Below are positions 1-11,300 of a DNA stretch of 35,395 bases, in pieces (position 1 is the stretch's first letter; each line of letters begins with the position of its first letter). A model generated the notes under the pieces. It was not told where the DNA came from. It did not search any database and was given only the letters and a program-made list of their open reading frames with translations. The stretch is from Pelomyxa schiedti. Its lineage: Eukaryota > Evosea > Pelobiontida > Pelomyxidae. The translations under genes and the position numbers were made by a program. Location of the stretch: NCBI GenBank assembly GCA_020536535.1, contig JAHLWZ010000466.1, positions 1 to 35,395 of the forward strand. The letters run 5' to 3'.

Positions 1-140
1 TTTGGAACAGGGTGATCCCGATCTGTGGCTCTCCAAATTGCTCAAAGCGTAACCACTGTGGGGCTTTTCTCCCAAAGTGGACCCATTTACTGGAGGGTGG
101 GAACACTTTGACTTTAGGGTGAGGGCGCGGGCGCGGGATC

Positions 141-1101
141 GCGCACACCAGCCTATTCGCGATCGGGATCTCGCCGCTGATTACGGGAATCACGCACGAG
201 CTAGTGGTGCGGGAGGGAGGCAACCACGACCAGAGGGTGGGCGTGACCAGGGGCCTCAACTGGCAGAACACTTTCTCTGGGGGCTGGGACCAGAGGGTTT
301 ACTTGGATGATGAGGGCGAGGGTGGCGCTTCAGCACGGCGAGAGGGGCAAGGGGCTGGGCTTCCCGATGTGCGCCAATGGGAAGTGGTTCATGTTCTACG
401 CGAAAAAGGACAGCGTTGAGGTTGGGCTCTTTTCCCCTCTGGATCGTTCGTCTCAAGTTGTAACGCTGTCAGTCCCTGACTCCTGGAAAATTAGCTTCGC
501 CTGCTGCAACCCTATTATGGAATGCGAGGCACTGACAGTTGTGTCTAATGGTGAAGGCTTGGCTTCACTTTGGTCAGTAGACCTCGCTGAATCTTTCAGG
601 ACCAAAGCCTTCTGCATTGTAAACACTGTCAATCTTCACAGTATCCCACCCCCAAGCAACATCTTCTGCGTACTAGCAATGAGGAAAAGAAACGGGAAAC
701 CCATCTTCATCATTACATTCTCTGGTCTCTCAAGCAACTCATGGGACGCAGTCTATTCAGTGGAGCCATCTGATTTCCTCACGCCTGCTGTGACCAAGGT
801 CAAGAGCACAAGAGATGTATGGTTGCGCCAAGTGAGCACATCAAAGTTCTGCATCGTTGGAAAGAGCCAGGCGTATCTCTGGGACTGTGACAACTTGAAA
901 AAGCCGATCATGTGCATCCAATTGAACAGGATGCAGGACTTCATGGCCGGCCTTGGGTTCTTTCTCAGAGTGAGCGAGGACAAGAGGACAATACACGTTA
1001 TTGAGGCATCGGCGGAGATGAAGTGTGTTGCCACAGTTGAGTTCCTCCTCCCTGATTGCTCTTTTTGTGGTTTTGTTCCAAACAGCTCTCTCATTTCATG
1101 A
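141..1101 (+). pseudogene. 5'-truncated, frame-broken copy of an unknown repeat-family protein
   Basis: This copy is clearly paralogous to the gene at 1195-2396: shared stretches include GITHEL.VREG near the front, W.VD/W.ID in the middle, the TRD motif, WDCDNL.KP and the tail EMKCVATVE. Homology begins near 145 in one frame (LFAIGISPLI...), runs to about 300-360, then continues to the stop at 1101 in another frame beginning near 307. The N-terminal ~130 residues found in the second copy are missing, and a stop in the first frame lies at 120-122. The protein looks rich in beta strands with WD-repeat-like WD/WDCDN patterns, but I do not recognise the family. It could be a decaying tandem duplicate, or a functional gene with a sequencing indel in the G-rich stretch at 310-360. 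No typical 45-nt intron resolves the frame change. Confidence 0.55.
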
Positions 1102-1194
1102 CCTGCCCGCTGTCTCTTGTTTTGGCGCCTTTTTCAAAACAAAAAAAAACCAACTTGTCTGTTTTTTCATGAGGAACACAAACCACAATTCAAG

Positions 1195-2396
1195 ATGAGC
1201 GACGTCCCGCTGCCACCGGCACACAAGAGACCAAGGAAAGCTACCACGCCCACGGGACACAAGTTGACGGGGACGCGCGCGCGGGACCAAGTTGGCGCGC
1301 TGCTGATGGCGACGCACCCTCGGTGCGGGAGGGCGAGCCCAGCAGGCCGCGGGAGGGTGTCCGGGCAGGTGGTGAGGCACTTATGGGACGAGTTCGTGAC
1401 GAAGTGCGTGTGCTGGCTCGGCGTCGAGAACAATGTGTGGTGCTCTGGGAATGGAGTAGAGGAGAACGGGCTGTTTGTGATTGGGATTTCGAGAATGTTG
1501 ATGGGAATCACGCACGAGCTGGCGGTGAGGGAGGGAAGGGCCTACGACATGAGGGTGGATTTGTTCAGGGGGCTGAGGTTTGTGGAGATTTGGCCAGATA
1601 TATCGATTCAGATTTATATGGAAAATGACGCTCTGGGGCGTGAAGTGCTCCATCACTCGATTGGTCCAGTTGTTGCCAACAGCCAGTGGGTCATGATTCA
1701 TGGGAAACGTATTCCAACTTTTGTTGTTCTCGGGAGTCTTTCGGCAACTGCTGAGGTGGTTCCATTACAAGTACCAAACACCTGCTCTATTGGGAGGGTA
1801 TGCTTTAACCAGTTCCTCGAAAGTGAAGCTTTGATGCTTCTATTCAATTCTGCGTCCCCTTCTGACAGGCCTTTGGGGCCCAATCGTGGACCATACTCCC
1901 TGTGGATAATAGATGTAGCTGCCTCCTTCCAAGCACAAGAGATCAAGATCGTGAACTTCCTAAATTGGGGTCGTGCAAGCACTCCAAACCCCAGCAATTG
2001 TACTGGCATTCTGAAGCTGAGAAAAAGAGATGGCCAAAGCGTATTCATCACGTCATTTTGCACATGTTGGGAAAATTCCTGGTATACAACTTATGCAGTG
2101 GAACAACCCTCAGAGAACCAAACACAAGCTGTTGTGACCAAGGTAACAAGCACTAGAGATCCAGCTCTGTATCAAGTCGGCCCTTCAATGTTCTGTGTCA
2201 TGGGAAAGGCCCAAGTGTTTATCTGGGACTGTGACAATCTGCTCAAGCCTCTTTCCTGCATCAACGTGTCCACGACAAGAGGAAAATTCATGTGATTTCG
2301 GCGTCATCAGAGATGAAGTGTGTTGCCACCGTTGAGATCCTCCTCCCTGGCTGTTTCTTTGGTGCCTTTCTTCCACATAGTTCTCTCATTTTCTGA
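1195..2396 (+). pseudogene. Second tandem copy of the unknown family, frame-broken near its 3' end
   Basis: An uninterrupted frame runs from ATG 1195 to a TGA at 2293-2295 (366 residues) with no intron. It starts with a basic, Pro-rich leader (MSDVPLPPAHKRPRK) and continues with WD-like segments such as WIIDVAASF and FIWDCDNL. The conserved C-terminal tail (DKRKIHVI...EMKCVATVEILLPG...) follows in a different frame and ends at 2394-2396. Compared with the upstream copy, about 49 nt are missing around 2255-2275, which shifts the frame. The protein may therefore be C-terminally truncated and still made, or the copy is a young pseudogene. The 5' 400 bp is much richer in G+C than the rest. Function unknown. 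The leader before ATG is A-rich, as for other genes here. Confidence 0.6.
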
Positions 2397-2531
2397 TCAA
2401 AGTCTGGTGTGAGACACATTTCTAAATGTTAGTGTGGGCTCCGAGAAACCAGCAAGGATACAAAGCTTGATCAATTGTAAATCAAATAAAACTTTGTTTT
2501 GTTTTCTTCTCTTTTCACAGAGTACAGGGAT

Positions 2532-4137
2532 TTAGGGAGGAAGGACACCCTTGGCCTTGCCAATCTCAATGAAGGCATCTACGGCCTTGTCAATCTGCGC
2601 GATGGTGTGGGCTGCGGAGAGCTGGACACGGATGCGGGCCAATCCACGGGGTACAACAGGGAAGCTGAACCCAATGACATAGATGCCCTTCTGGAGCATG
2701 TCATTGCTGTAAGGGTGGTTAGGGCCGCGGTAAAAGAAACAGAGGGTACATACGCGAACTCAGTGGCCAATCTGGCGTCGCCTAGCATAACTGGGGCAAT
2801 TGGTGCAACGTCGTCACCGCGGAGGTTGAAGCCGGCAGCCTTCATGCGTTTGCGGAAGTGGAGGGTGTTTCGCTCCAACGTGTCGCGGAGCTCGGTGGAG
2901 GAGGAGAGGATATCGAACACCTTCAGGTAGGCACCAACAAGTGGTGGGGGTACACTGTTGGAGAACAGGTATGGGCGAGAGCGTTGCCTGAGGATCTCAA
3001 TGATGTCCCTGACAAGTATTAGTTGGTGATAAAACTTCAGGCCGGGTCTTACCTCCTGCCGGTTGTGTAGCCACCACTGGCTCCGCCAAGAGCTTTGCCA
3101 AGGGTGCTATTGATGATGTCAACCCTGTCCATGACTCCACAGTGCTCGCATGCACCGCGGCCAGTCCTTCCGAGGAAACCAGCAGCGTGGGACTCGTCAA
3201 CCATCAGAATAGCGTCGTACTTGGCTGCATATTCAAGTTAATGGTAATGTTGCTGACCATTGTAGACATACCACACAGGTCACAGATTGCAGCAAGTGGG
3301 GCAATGGTTCCGTCCATGGAAAAGACGCCATCTGTGCAAACACAGCGGATCCTCTGTGCTTGGGCCTCCTTGAGTTTTGCCTCCAAATCGGCCAAGTCAC
3401 GGTGCAAGTAGCGGTAGCGAACGGCCTTGCAGAGCCTCACACCATCAATAATTGAAGCGTGGTTAAGCTCATCAGAAATGATGGCATCCTGATCGGTAAG
3501 GAAGGCCTCGAAGAGTCCAGCATTGGCATCGAAGCAGCTAGCATAGAGAATAGTATCCTCAGTGCGGTGGAACTCACTGATCTGAACGTGATTAAGCAAA
3601 TGGTAACACGTGCGCCGAAAGTACCTTATTCTCGAGTTGCTTGTGGATATCCTGAGTTCCGCAAATGAATCTCACGGAGCTCATGCCAAAGCCACGCTCG
3701 TCCATGATTCTCTTGGCCTCAGCGATAAGAGTTGGGTTATCAGAAAGACCTATCCCACGGTTAACTCGACTTAAACTTAGATTGGAAAAAAAATACCCAA
3801 GTAGTTGTTGGCGCACATGCACAGTACCTCTTCAGTGGAAGTTGTAACACCGAGGTTAGCCCTAGGAAAGAAAGTGAATTAAGTGTTACACTCAACACAA
3901 AATGAACATAAAAAAAAAAAAAAAACAAATGCAAGTAAAAGTAATTATAATAAGGCGACAAACACACAAACACACGCACCTCTGAGCGGTGTTAATGATC
4001 CTCTCGGCCTTGTAGGTACCGGCGTTCTTGATGTCGGTGACCAACTGCTGCAGTGCGCGACCACACGTGTCGTTCCTGGCTCCCCCCGGCGTGCTGGGTG
4101 TCGTACTTGTCGCAGTTACGGGCGTGCTCGTGGCCAT
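2532..4137 (-). CDS. kbl: Glycine C-acetyltransferase (2-amino-3-ketobutyrate CoA ligase)
   Basis: A PLP-dependent alpha-oxoamine synthase, which condenses glycine and acetyl-CoA to 2-amino-3-ketobutyrate or runs the reverse step of threonine breakdown. Exons (read downward): 4137-3980, 3861-3797, 3749-3625, 3581-3272, 3224-3053, 3008-2754, 2706-2532, giving 419 residues, close to the bacterial ~398 plus an N-terminal extension. Introns are 43-118 nt. Recognisable blocks in order: [93 protein letters not shown] (the PLP-binding lysine), [11 protein letters not shown] and [15 protein letters not shown] at 4137 is chosen because the following Thr/Ser/Pro stretch precedes the family start; this extension might be an organelle-targeting peptide, but that is uncertain. 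Divergent from the coiled-coil gene at 4241. Confidence 0.95.
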
Positions 4138-4240
4138 TCTGATGTGTCGGGTTTTTTTGGTTTTGTGAAAAAGAGACAACTGCGTCTTTTCTTTAGCCTC
4201 TGAGATTTGTGGAATAGGAGAGAATCTGGATGATCAACTG

Positions 4241-5245
4241 ATGTACCCTGTGGCCATCTTGATAACCAATCAATCTGGAAGAAGGGGGCACCCGTTCGTC
4301 TCAGAGTCTTTCACAGGCCTAGCAGCAATCCCTTCCGGATTGCCCTCACAAGAGATCATAGCAGGAATTAGGAGACCGTTTCAGGTAAGGAGCAATGACC
4401 CACTTGCGTTACCCTCTCTGGGGCCTGGGTCCTATTACGCGGTCCCACCAAGGTTTGGTGGTGCCCAACATTGTAAACTTGCTAATGATGCCCAGGGCAT
4501 AGACATACACGCACCACCCAAAGTGCAAGAAGAAGAGATGGAGTTTTGGAAAGTGTCTTGTTGCCGATGCGATTAAGGTTAGAATTTCTTTTATTAAAAA
4601 GTCCTTCAGAGTTACCCCGGTTCAAGGCTGAAGTTGAAATCCACTAAAGGCAGCAGGTGCTGCACTTTTCATTCTAAAACCCCAGGGTACCCACAAAAAC
4701 AGAGGGCCAAGAGAATGACGGAAGCAGAAAGTAGATTACCGAAACTACAGAAAGAAATTGCGAAGATGAAAATACAAATGGTGAAAATGAAAGGAAAAAT
4801 GGCAGAAACGAAGAGCCAGCTGGCAAGTCTTGTGGTAACCTCGTCTCACAAAATCTACAAGTGCAACTCACTGAACTGAAGAGTGAAAATGCAACTCGCT
4901 GGAAGGAAAATGAAGCTTTGGAAGTAACACTCCTTAGAACCAAGACTCAAATCACGGAATTGACTCGTCAAGTGAATGAAGCAACCAAGCAAGTGAAGGA
5001 CGTGATGAGTCAATTGAATGAACTGAGGAAAGACACCGAAAGTCAACAGGTAACTTTTTTCCGCCATCCAACCTATTCTCACCCCTAATGCAAGGAAAAC
5101 CTTCACTTCCTTCCGGTATTTTCGCTTCTTCCCATTGAATATCTCATCCCAACAGGATTACTATGTGATAAACTTGTGTGACGAAATATTCACTCAGTCA
5201 CTAATGGTGGTGGCACAGGAGATATCAAGCACTCCCGAGCTCTAA
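4241..5245 (+). CDS. Hypothetical protein with C-terminal coiled coil
   Basis: Proposed exons 4241-4552, 4610-4834, 4882-5049 and 5156-5245, all phase 0, give 264 residues. The 47-nt intron 4835-4881 and the 106-nt intron 5050-5155 are well supported because they join one heptad-rich frame. From the third of these exons' upstream neighbour onward the protein is a long Lys/Glu/Gln coiled coil (KEIAKMKIQMVKMKGKM..., ITELTRQVNEATKQVKDV), followed by a short tail ending in SSTPEL. The N-terminal ~100 residues (from MYPVAILITNQSG) resemble nothing I know. Intron 4553-4609 is tentative, and a further intron could lie at 4385-4495. No catalytic motif is visible; it is probably structural or an adaptor. 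Confidence 0.55.
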
Positions 5246-5449
5246 TCACTTTATATTCACCTTGCAAACTACTCTACCAGTGTCTCCACCGACAACAACT
5301 CAACCCGAGATTGTTGGTCCGAACAAAACCCACCAGCCAACATCAGTTCCCATTGTAGAAAGGAGGGTGAACAAAGAAAAGCCAACGCGTTCCCTGACTT
5401 TCGCTGTAATTCCAACTTTTTGTCCTTCCGAAAGTTCGGGGTGTTTGTG

Positions 5450-8207
5450 ATGGACCCAATCGACATCGACGGCGTGGATGTGCCGGCGGGGCTGCCGCCC
5501 CCTCCCGACGTCCCGGCGCCGCCGCCGCCCTCCCACCTGCCCGCCTCGCCGCCACCCCCTCCCCCGCCCTCCTCCCTCTCCGCCCCAACCATCTTCCAGC
5601 CTCCCTCCTTCGAGGCGCCCTCCCCGCCTCGCCCCTCCCGCGCCCCCCCGACCCTCGGCGCCGCGACTGGCTCCCCGCCGCATACACAGCCCCGCGGCCC
5701 CGTGGTGGAGGCGGAGGGCAGCGCCGCGGCCGTGGCTGATACACCGGGCCGGTGCACTGCGACCACCCCCTCGCCGTCTCCGCCTGGCTCGCCCTCGCCT
5801 CCGCTCCCGATGTGCCTGCTGCCTTGCCATTCGTGGTCCTCTGCCTCTTCGTCCTCCTCGACGTCTGCGTCTTCGTCGGCTTCGGCGTCGCCGTCGACGT
5901 CGCCACCCACAATGGGGTTTGGTTGCGGCGTAGGCGTGGCCACTATCACGTTCGGGGGGATCCAGCACCCTGTCGTTCCGTCGTTAGGATCCAAGCCCGT
6001 GAGGCCTTTGCTTGGAAGGAGGCCTGCTAATCAAGAACATCACAATCAGCAGCAGCAGGAACAACAGGTGTCACTACTACCAGCATCGGCCTCCTCACAA
6101 ATGAGTACGAGTACTGTATCCACGAGTATCTCGGCGTCAAGTGCATGTGGGAGTTCGGGGAAGTCGAGTGCTGGAAGGGCGCTTGGCAAGAGGTCTACTA
6201 CCATGGACAACTTGATGGAGATAGTCAACACTTTCAAGAGCGCTCTCCTCACAATTCATCGTACTATCTTATTTGGCTCTGTTTTGTTTAAAACTAACAG
6301 GCTTGTGTTTTATATTGACACTGTATGTACAAGTTACGGGTGGAACCAATCTGAAAACAAAAGGAGGAAAAGCAAGGCCGTCAACATTCTGTGAAATTTA
6401 CCTTTTGGATGGCACACCGACTTCCCCAACACCGAAAAAGAATCGGTCCAAGTTAATTGAAAGCGACTCCAATCCAGTCTGGTGGGTTTTACTGTTCATT
6501 GCCAGTATTGATAACATAATAGGGATGAAGAATTTTCCATGTGAGTGATGTGTTGCCTCAATACCACTTCATAATTGCGTCTATTTTTCAGAGAAGTTCC
6601 GCCAAGTACAAAAGCTCTGAGGATTGATGTACAAAGCTGTGGAAAACTCTCGAAGGACAAACTTGTTGGATATGTGGAAGTACCGTTTGCGGATTTCTCC
6701 CATTGGCAAAGGTTTTATTGGTTTCAATAATATAATCTAAAAGAAACAGCAATGGTGTAGCCCCTATGTGCGTGGAGAAGGGTAGCAAGGCTACGGGAGA
6801 AATATCGTTTTCTTTGAGTTTCACAACAGCTATGGATCGCAATAAATACCTGAGAATTTCTAAAGATTCCTATGATCAACTTCAGTCTGTTGTCTCCACA
6901 TCAGCAGGCATACCCTCACTTTCTTCAGATCCTCACCAATCCCGATTTATTCATCATCATGGCCATCTGCAGAGCTTTGTGGAATTCACTAGAAGATGCT
7001 TTTTCACTCGCCTTGATTCGATTGTTTCAGCAGAAAGGTTTGGCGAGGATTCTTGTAGTTAAACTGTTGACAAGAGAAGTCACTATGGGTATGCGAAGTT
7101 AGCACTGCCAATGTTGACGGCATCACCTCAGCTTCTGAAACAACCTTCCTACGGCAAAATACCCTGGCAACAAGGGTTACCATGCATTATTTTAAGCTAA
7201 TAGGCTTTGGTTATATTACAGCTGTTCTCAAACCACATATAGAAAATCTTCTGGCGGACGCTTCTGTGGGAGCTGACCTTAAGTATAAAAGTTGCTCTTA
7301 TCTTCATTTAACTTCAAACAAGAGAAGGGGATGGTTTTGCAGCAAATGTACGGCTGGCTGTATTATCCCAGGCCATACTTGACAGTCTTTTTCAAACCAC
7401 CAACCTAATGCCCCTGTATGAAATGCATCGTCTCCATACCATTCAACCATGAATACAAGGAACATGCGCCTTGTACTATGGGAAGTGAAGCAAATATTGA
7501 TAGAGCAAGGACGATCACAATTATCTTCCACGTTAGCTATCGCAATTTTCTTTTTAAGATATTTCTGTCCTGCTGGTACGAATTTTCCATCTTCACTTTA
7601 ATCTGATGTAAGACGCAGTTTTCTTCCCGGAACAGTTTTATATTACCTCAGGTTACACAGATTGACAAGGTTTTTGTTGTGTCCATTTACTTCGATTAGC
7701 ACCGATAACTCCCGAGTCTCGTCGTGCCCTTACACTGATTGCAAAAGTCATTCAAAGTTTAGCAAATGCCTCGCGGCAAGAGTGCGTAACTGAATCTTTT
7801 TCCGCCTTGAAACTGATGGATTTACAGTGACCCGCACGAAAATTCCCACATGGAAATAATTACTCAACTTATAGAGCCTCTCAGGGAACCCATGGACCGA
7901 TTCACCATTAGCATAATGGTTGAACCTTCCCTCTTTTTGCCCACTCCTGACCTTTTACCCAGGAAAAACCGGAATCTGGGCCCCCTGATGAAACCCACTC
8001 CCAGTTGGAAGAAGAGGACTATCCTAAGTTGATGGCTATAGTGGTACCAATGCCCAAATCGATTCCAACTTCCCCTCATTACCTGCATAGGTCAGAAAAC
8101 TTGCTGAAAACTTCACTAACATTGAAGAATCAATCAAAACAAGCAATGACACATGTGCCGAGGACTACCTCGCCATAGTATGCACACATCACCCTATTCT
8201 TATCTGA
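5450..8207 (+). CDS. Ras GTPase-activating protein: Pro/Ser-rich, C2, RasGAP
   Basis: Exons 5450-6260, 6301-6481, 6523-6540, 6592-6711, 6744-6888, 6929-7088, 7132-7282, 7323-7415, 7460-7575, 7619-7651, 7700-7781, 7828-7918, 7963-8043 and 8091-8207 sum to 732 residues. Residues 1-270 are low-complexity Pro/Ser in a very GC-rich exon. A C2 domain follows (LYVQVTGGTNLK, SNPVWDEEFSIEVPP, KLVGYVEVPFADF). The GAP domain then shows ILTNPDLFIIMAICRALW, the arginine finger in TFLRQNTLATR (Arg about 486), and the stabilising FFLRYFCPA block (591-598), so it should be an active GAP stimulating GTP hydrolysis by Ras-family GTPases at membranes. The third exon is only 18 nt. Introns are 32-51 nt. Domain order resembles the SynGAP/RASAL group. 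Confidence 0.92.
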
Positions 8208-8379
8208 TAATAATACAGGCCGAATTCGAAGTGTTGAAGTCCATAATCATTGGCTAACCAAAAACTACTACTATTGTTGTAATTTAGGCAAAAAAAAAAA
8301 GCAATCAATCTGCCATCAATTTCCCCTAACAAGACACGTAACGAAAAACAAAATTTCTTCCGAAAGACAGGGGCACAGT

Positions 8380-11300
8380 ATGCACCACCACCTCGGACCA
8401 GACGAATTCAACACGATACTGCACTGCCTCCGAGCAGACGAATTCAACAACGACTGGGCGCAGGGGCACCACCAGCAACAGCTACCCCAAGGGCTCCACG
8501 GCAAGGTGGACGGCAGGGTCGGGGACTACGTGTTGCGGAGGTGGCTGGGCCGCGGCACCTCCGCCGAGGTCTGGGCCGCCGTCCGCAGCCCCCTGCCCCA
8601 CCACGCCCCGCCGCCCCCGCGTGCCCCGCCCCCGACCCACTACTACACCCCGTCCGCGGGCGCCCCCTCCGCGGCGTCCTCGGACCTCTCGTCGTCTCTG
8701 CTGCGCCTGCCCGCTGCGGTCGCCACGGCCACGACGGTGTCGGCGCCCCCGGCGCAGCGGGTCGCGGCGGCCACGCCCCCCGCGATGCCCCGCCCCTCCT
8801 GCTGCGACTCCCTGCCGTCGGACGACTTGCTGAGATCCTCCAGGATATTCGTGGCAGATGAAGCCCGCCATCCATCAAATGATCGAGGGAACATGAACGA
8901 GCGAGAGCGAGAGCGGGGCGAGTCTGAAGCGGAGCCGGAGCCGGAGGGGGTGCCGGAGGTGGTGGCGGAGGAGGAGGTTGCTGTTAAGATAATAGATATG
9001 AATGTTCTGTGCCTAAACAAGCCGGATATGGCGAGGCTTGTGCGGAGGGAGATACAGGTGCATTCTGCTGTGCGGCATGAGAACATTGTCAGGTTGATCG
9101 ATCACTTTGTATGTTGCCTGTATGGAGAAATTGGTCTGGTTTATGTATCTCTACATTGAGTGGGGTGGGGGGGATTCAGTGTTTAAGCAGGGAGGGATGA
9201 AGAACAACTCATTGAGTTGCACTCACAAATTCCAAACCAAGCGATGTGGCGACCAGAATAAATTTTGTGTACTGGTCTTGGAGCTTTGTGACGAAACTCT
9301 TGAGCAGGCGTTGCATAGAGGATCATTTAGTGAAGATGAGGTGCGGTATTATGCGTGCCAATTGGGTATGCGTCCCTTTCTCTTATTTTTCTTCTTCTTA
9401 CTATTTCCCAGCTGATGCGCTCTTTCTGCTTGATCAGCATAGTATGTAGTCTGTTACGAAGATGGCTTAATAATCTTCTACAGAGGTTGCACACAGAGAC
9501 CTGAAGCCAGCAAATGTTGTGTATTGTACTCCACTTCATCACTGACATACTTCAGATAATGTTGAAAAGATGTGGCACTACAACGATTTTGAAATGTACC
9601 ACGCCCCCCTCTTTTGTGTTTTGGATCCTAATGCGCAATAGTGGCAGACTTCGTAATTCTTTTCCATTTTTGACCTCTGTGGGCTCTAATTACTTTAAAA
9701 GGGGTTTGCAAGGAACTGTAGCGGGCCTATGGTCACTACTGCTGGTTTCTTCTTTACGTCCTTTTCTTTTTTCCGAACTTTTCCAGGCACAGAGAAGTAC
9801 ATGGCCCCGGAAATTTGGAGGGGCTGGCAAGGTTATGATAATAGATGTGATATGTGGAGCTTGGGTGTTGTTCTTACTGAGGTTTGCTATTTCTGCCCCA
9901 AAAAACCAAACCACTTGTGTCCAGATACTCGGGCACCCGATTTTCCCCGGAAATACATATTCCTGGAACCCAGACTATGAGAATCCGCCTTTCCCGCGCC
10001 CTGATGATCCTACAAAGAATGCATTGTCCCCTAATTTCGTGGAACTTATCCGTCAGCTAATGAAAAAGTGGGACAAGTATTTCTCTTCGCCATATAGTTT
10101 ACATCAAAAATCCAGAGATCCTGCAAAACGCCTCCCGGTCACAAAACTTGTGCAACACCAATTCATCCGGCTGCCACAATTTCTTGTTCTGAAGACCACC
10201 AGCCCTCCCTTTGGGTGGCCAGTCTTGGAACAAGTAAAAATCCACCCATGCAATGCCAGGAATAAAACAGTTACTGAATTTAATGTAAGTGTTCTACCAA
10301 GGGGCAACCCTTTTTAATTATGCCAATTACAGCGTGAAGTTCGTCCCAATGAGTGTGCTCCTGATGATGTCTTCATACTGATGGGGTCTTCTCCACAAAA
10401 TGAAACTGAAGAACCTCAGCTTGATCCCAGAGTCTTGTGTGGAACCACAACCATTTCAAATGGTGTTTTTGATCAGGTGGATTCAGTGACCTTTTTACAT
10501 GTCTAATGCCATGCCTTTTTTTTTGGTTAAGATGTGTGCATTTGGTCTGTTGATCATCCCAGCTGATTTGGGCACTTTTTCCTTTGGATCAGTACCATAC
10601 TCCTCTGAGGTATCGTTTCTTCCATTTCATGTTTTAATCACAATGTTCAGCCCGCTTGGATTGACTTCAACATCAAAGCGAGCACATTTTTTTCTTCCCA
10701 GCAAGGACTTTTGCTGTCAGTCATGCACACCCTATTTTCAATTCTTTTTCCAAGGTTTTTCCCTCCTTTTTTTCCCTCCAATCACATGAAATACAGGGAA
10801 ATTCAACAGGAATGGGGCACTCACAGGCACGAATGCAGACAAGCCCTGGCAAGTCTCAAGGAACTCATAGGAAAGGTTCTAATACAATGCCATGAATATG
10901 TTCTCATTTCTTTTAAGCTCGATATTACCTCAACTCCCTTCAGCCCTGAAGACCTTGATAATCTCAAACAAAATATTGCTGACCTTGAGGTGTTTCACGG
11001 TGCCACGGGTACTTTGCTCCTTTTTGTTTCCCCTTTTCCGTAATTCTTCCAAAGATTCTGCATTCATATTGTATTGTGAAGTGCAACAACTGTATAACTT
11101 TTATACTCTTGCCAAGGATTTCACCATAAGTAGGGTCACGGAGCAGAAGATTATTGCACAACAAACTTGGGAAGCATTTCATAACATAGATGACCCAGCT
11201 CCAAATAACAACCAACAAACTGAAATTTCTGAAAAAAAACGACTCCTGTATGCCGACATCCACAACTGTGTCGATGCGACGGTTCTTTTCCCTCAAGTGT

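Noticed and set aside
1-60. Possible end of an upstream gene: a plus-strand frame ending TAA at 50-52, or an open minus-strand frame.
   Set aside because: Both strands are open over only ~50 bases, with no recognisable motif to choose between them.
5269-5994. Long open frames opposite the GC-rich first exon of the RasGAP.
   Set aside because: Arg/Gly-rich shadow frames produced by Pro-rich coding DNA; they have no domain and overlap a well-supported exon.
6889-6928. Apparent frame change between the C2 and GAP domains.
   Set aside because: Resolved by a 40-nt intron that restores a typical RasGAP beginning.
8444-9086. Minus-strand open frames opposite the kinase first exon.
   Set aside because: Composition mirrors the low-complexity insert; the kinase motifs on the plus strand explain the region.
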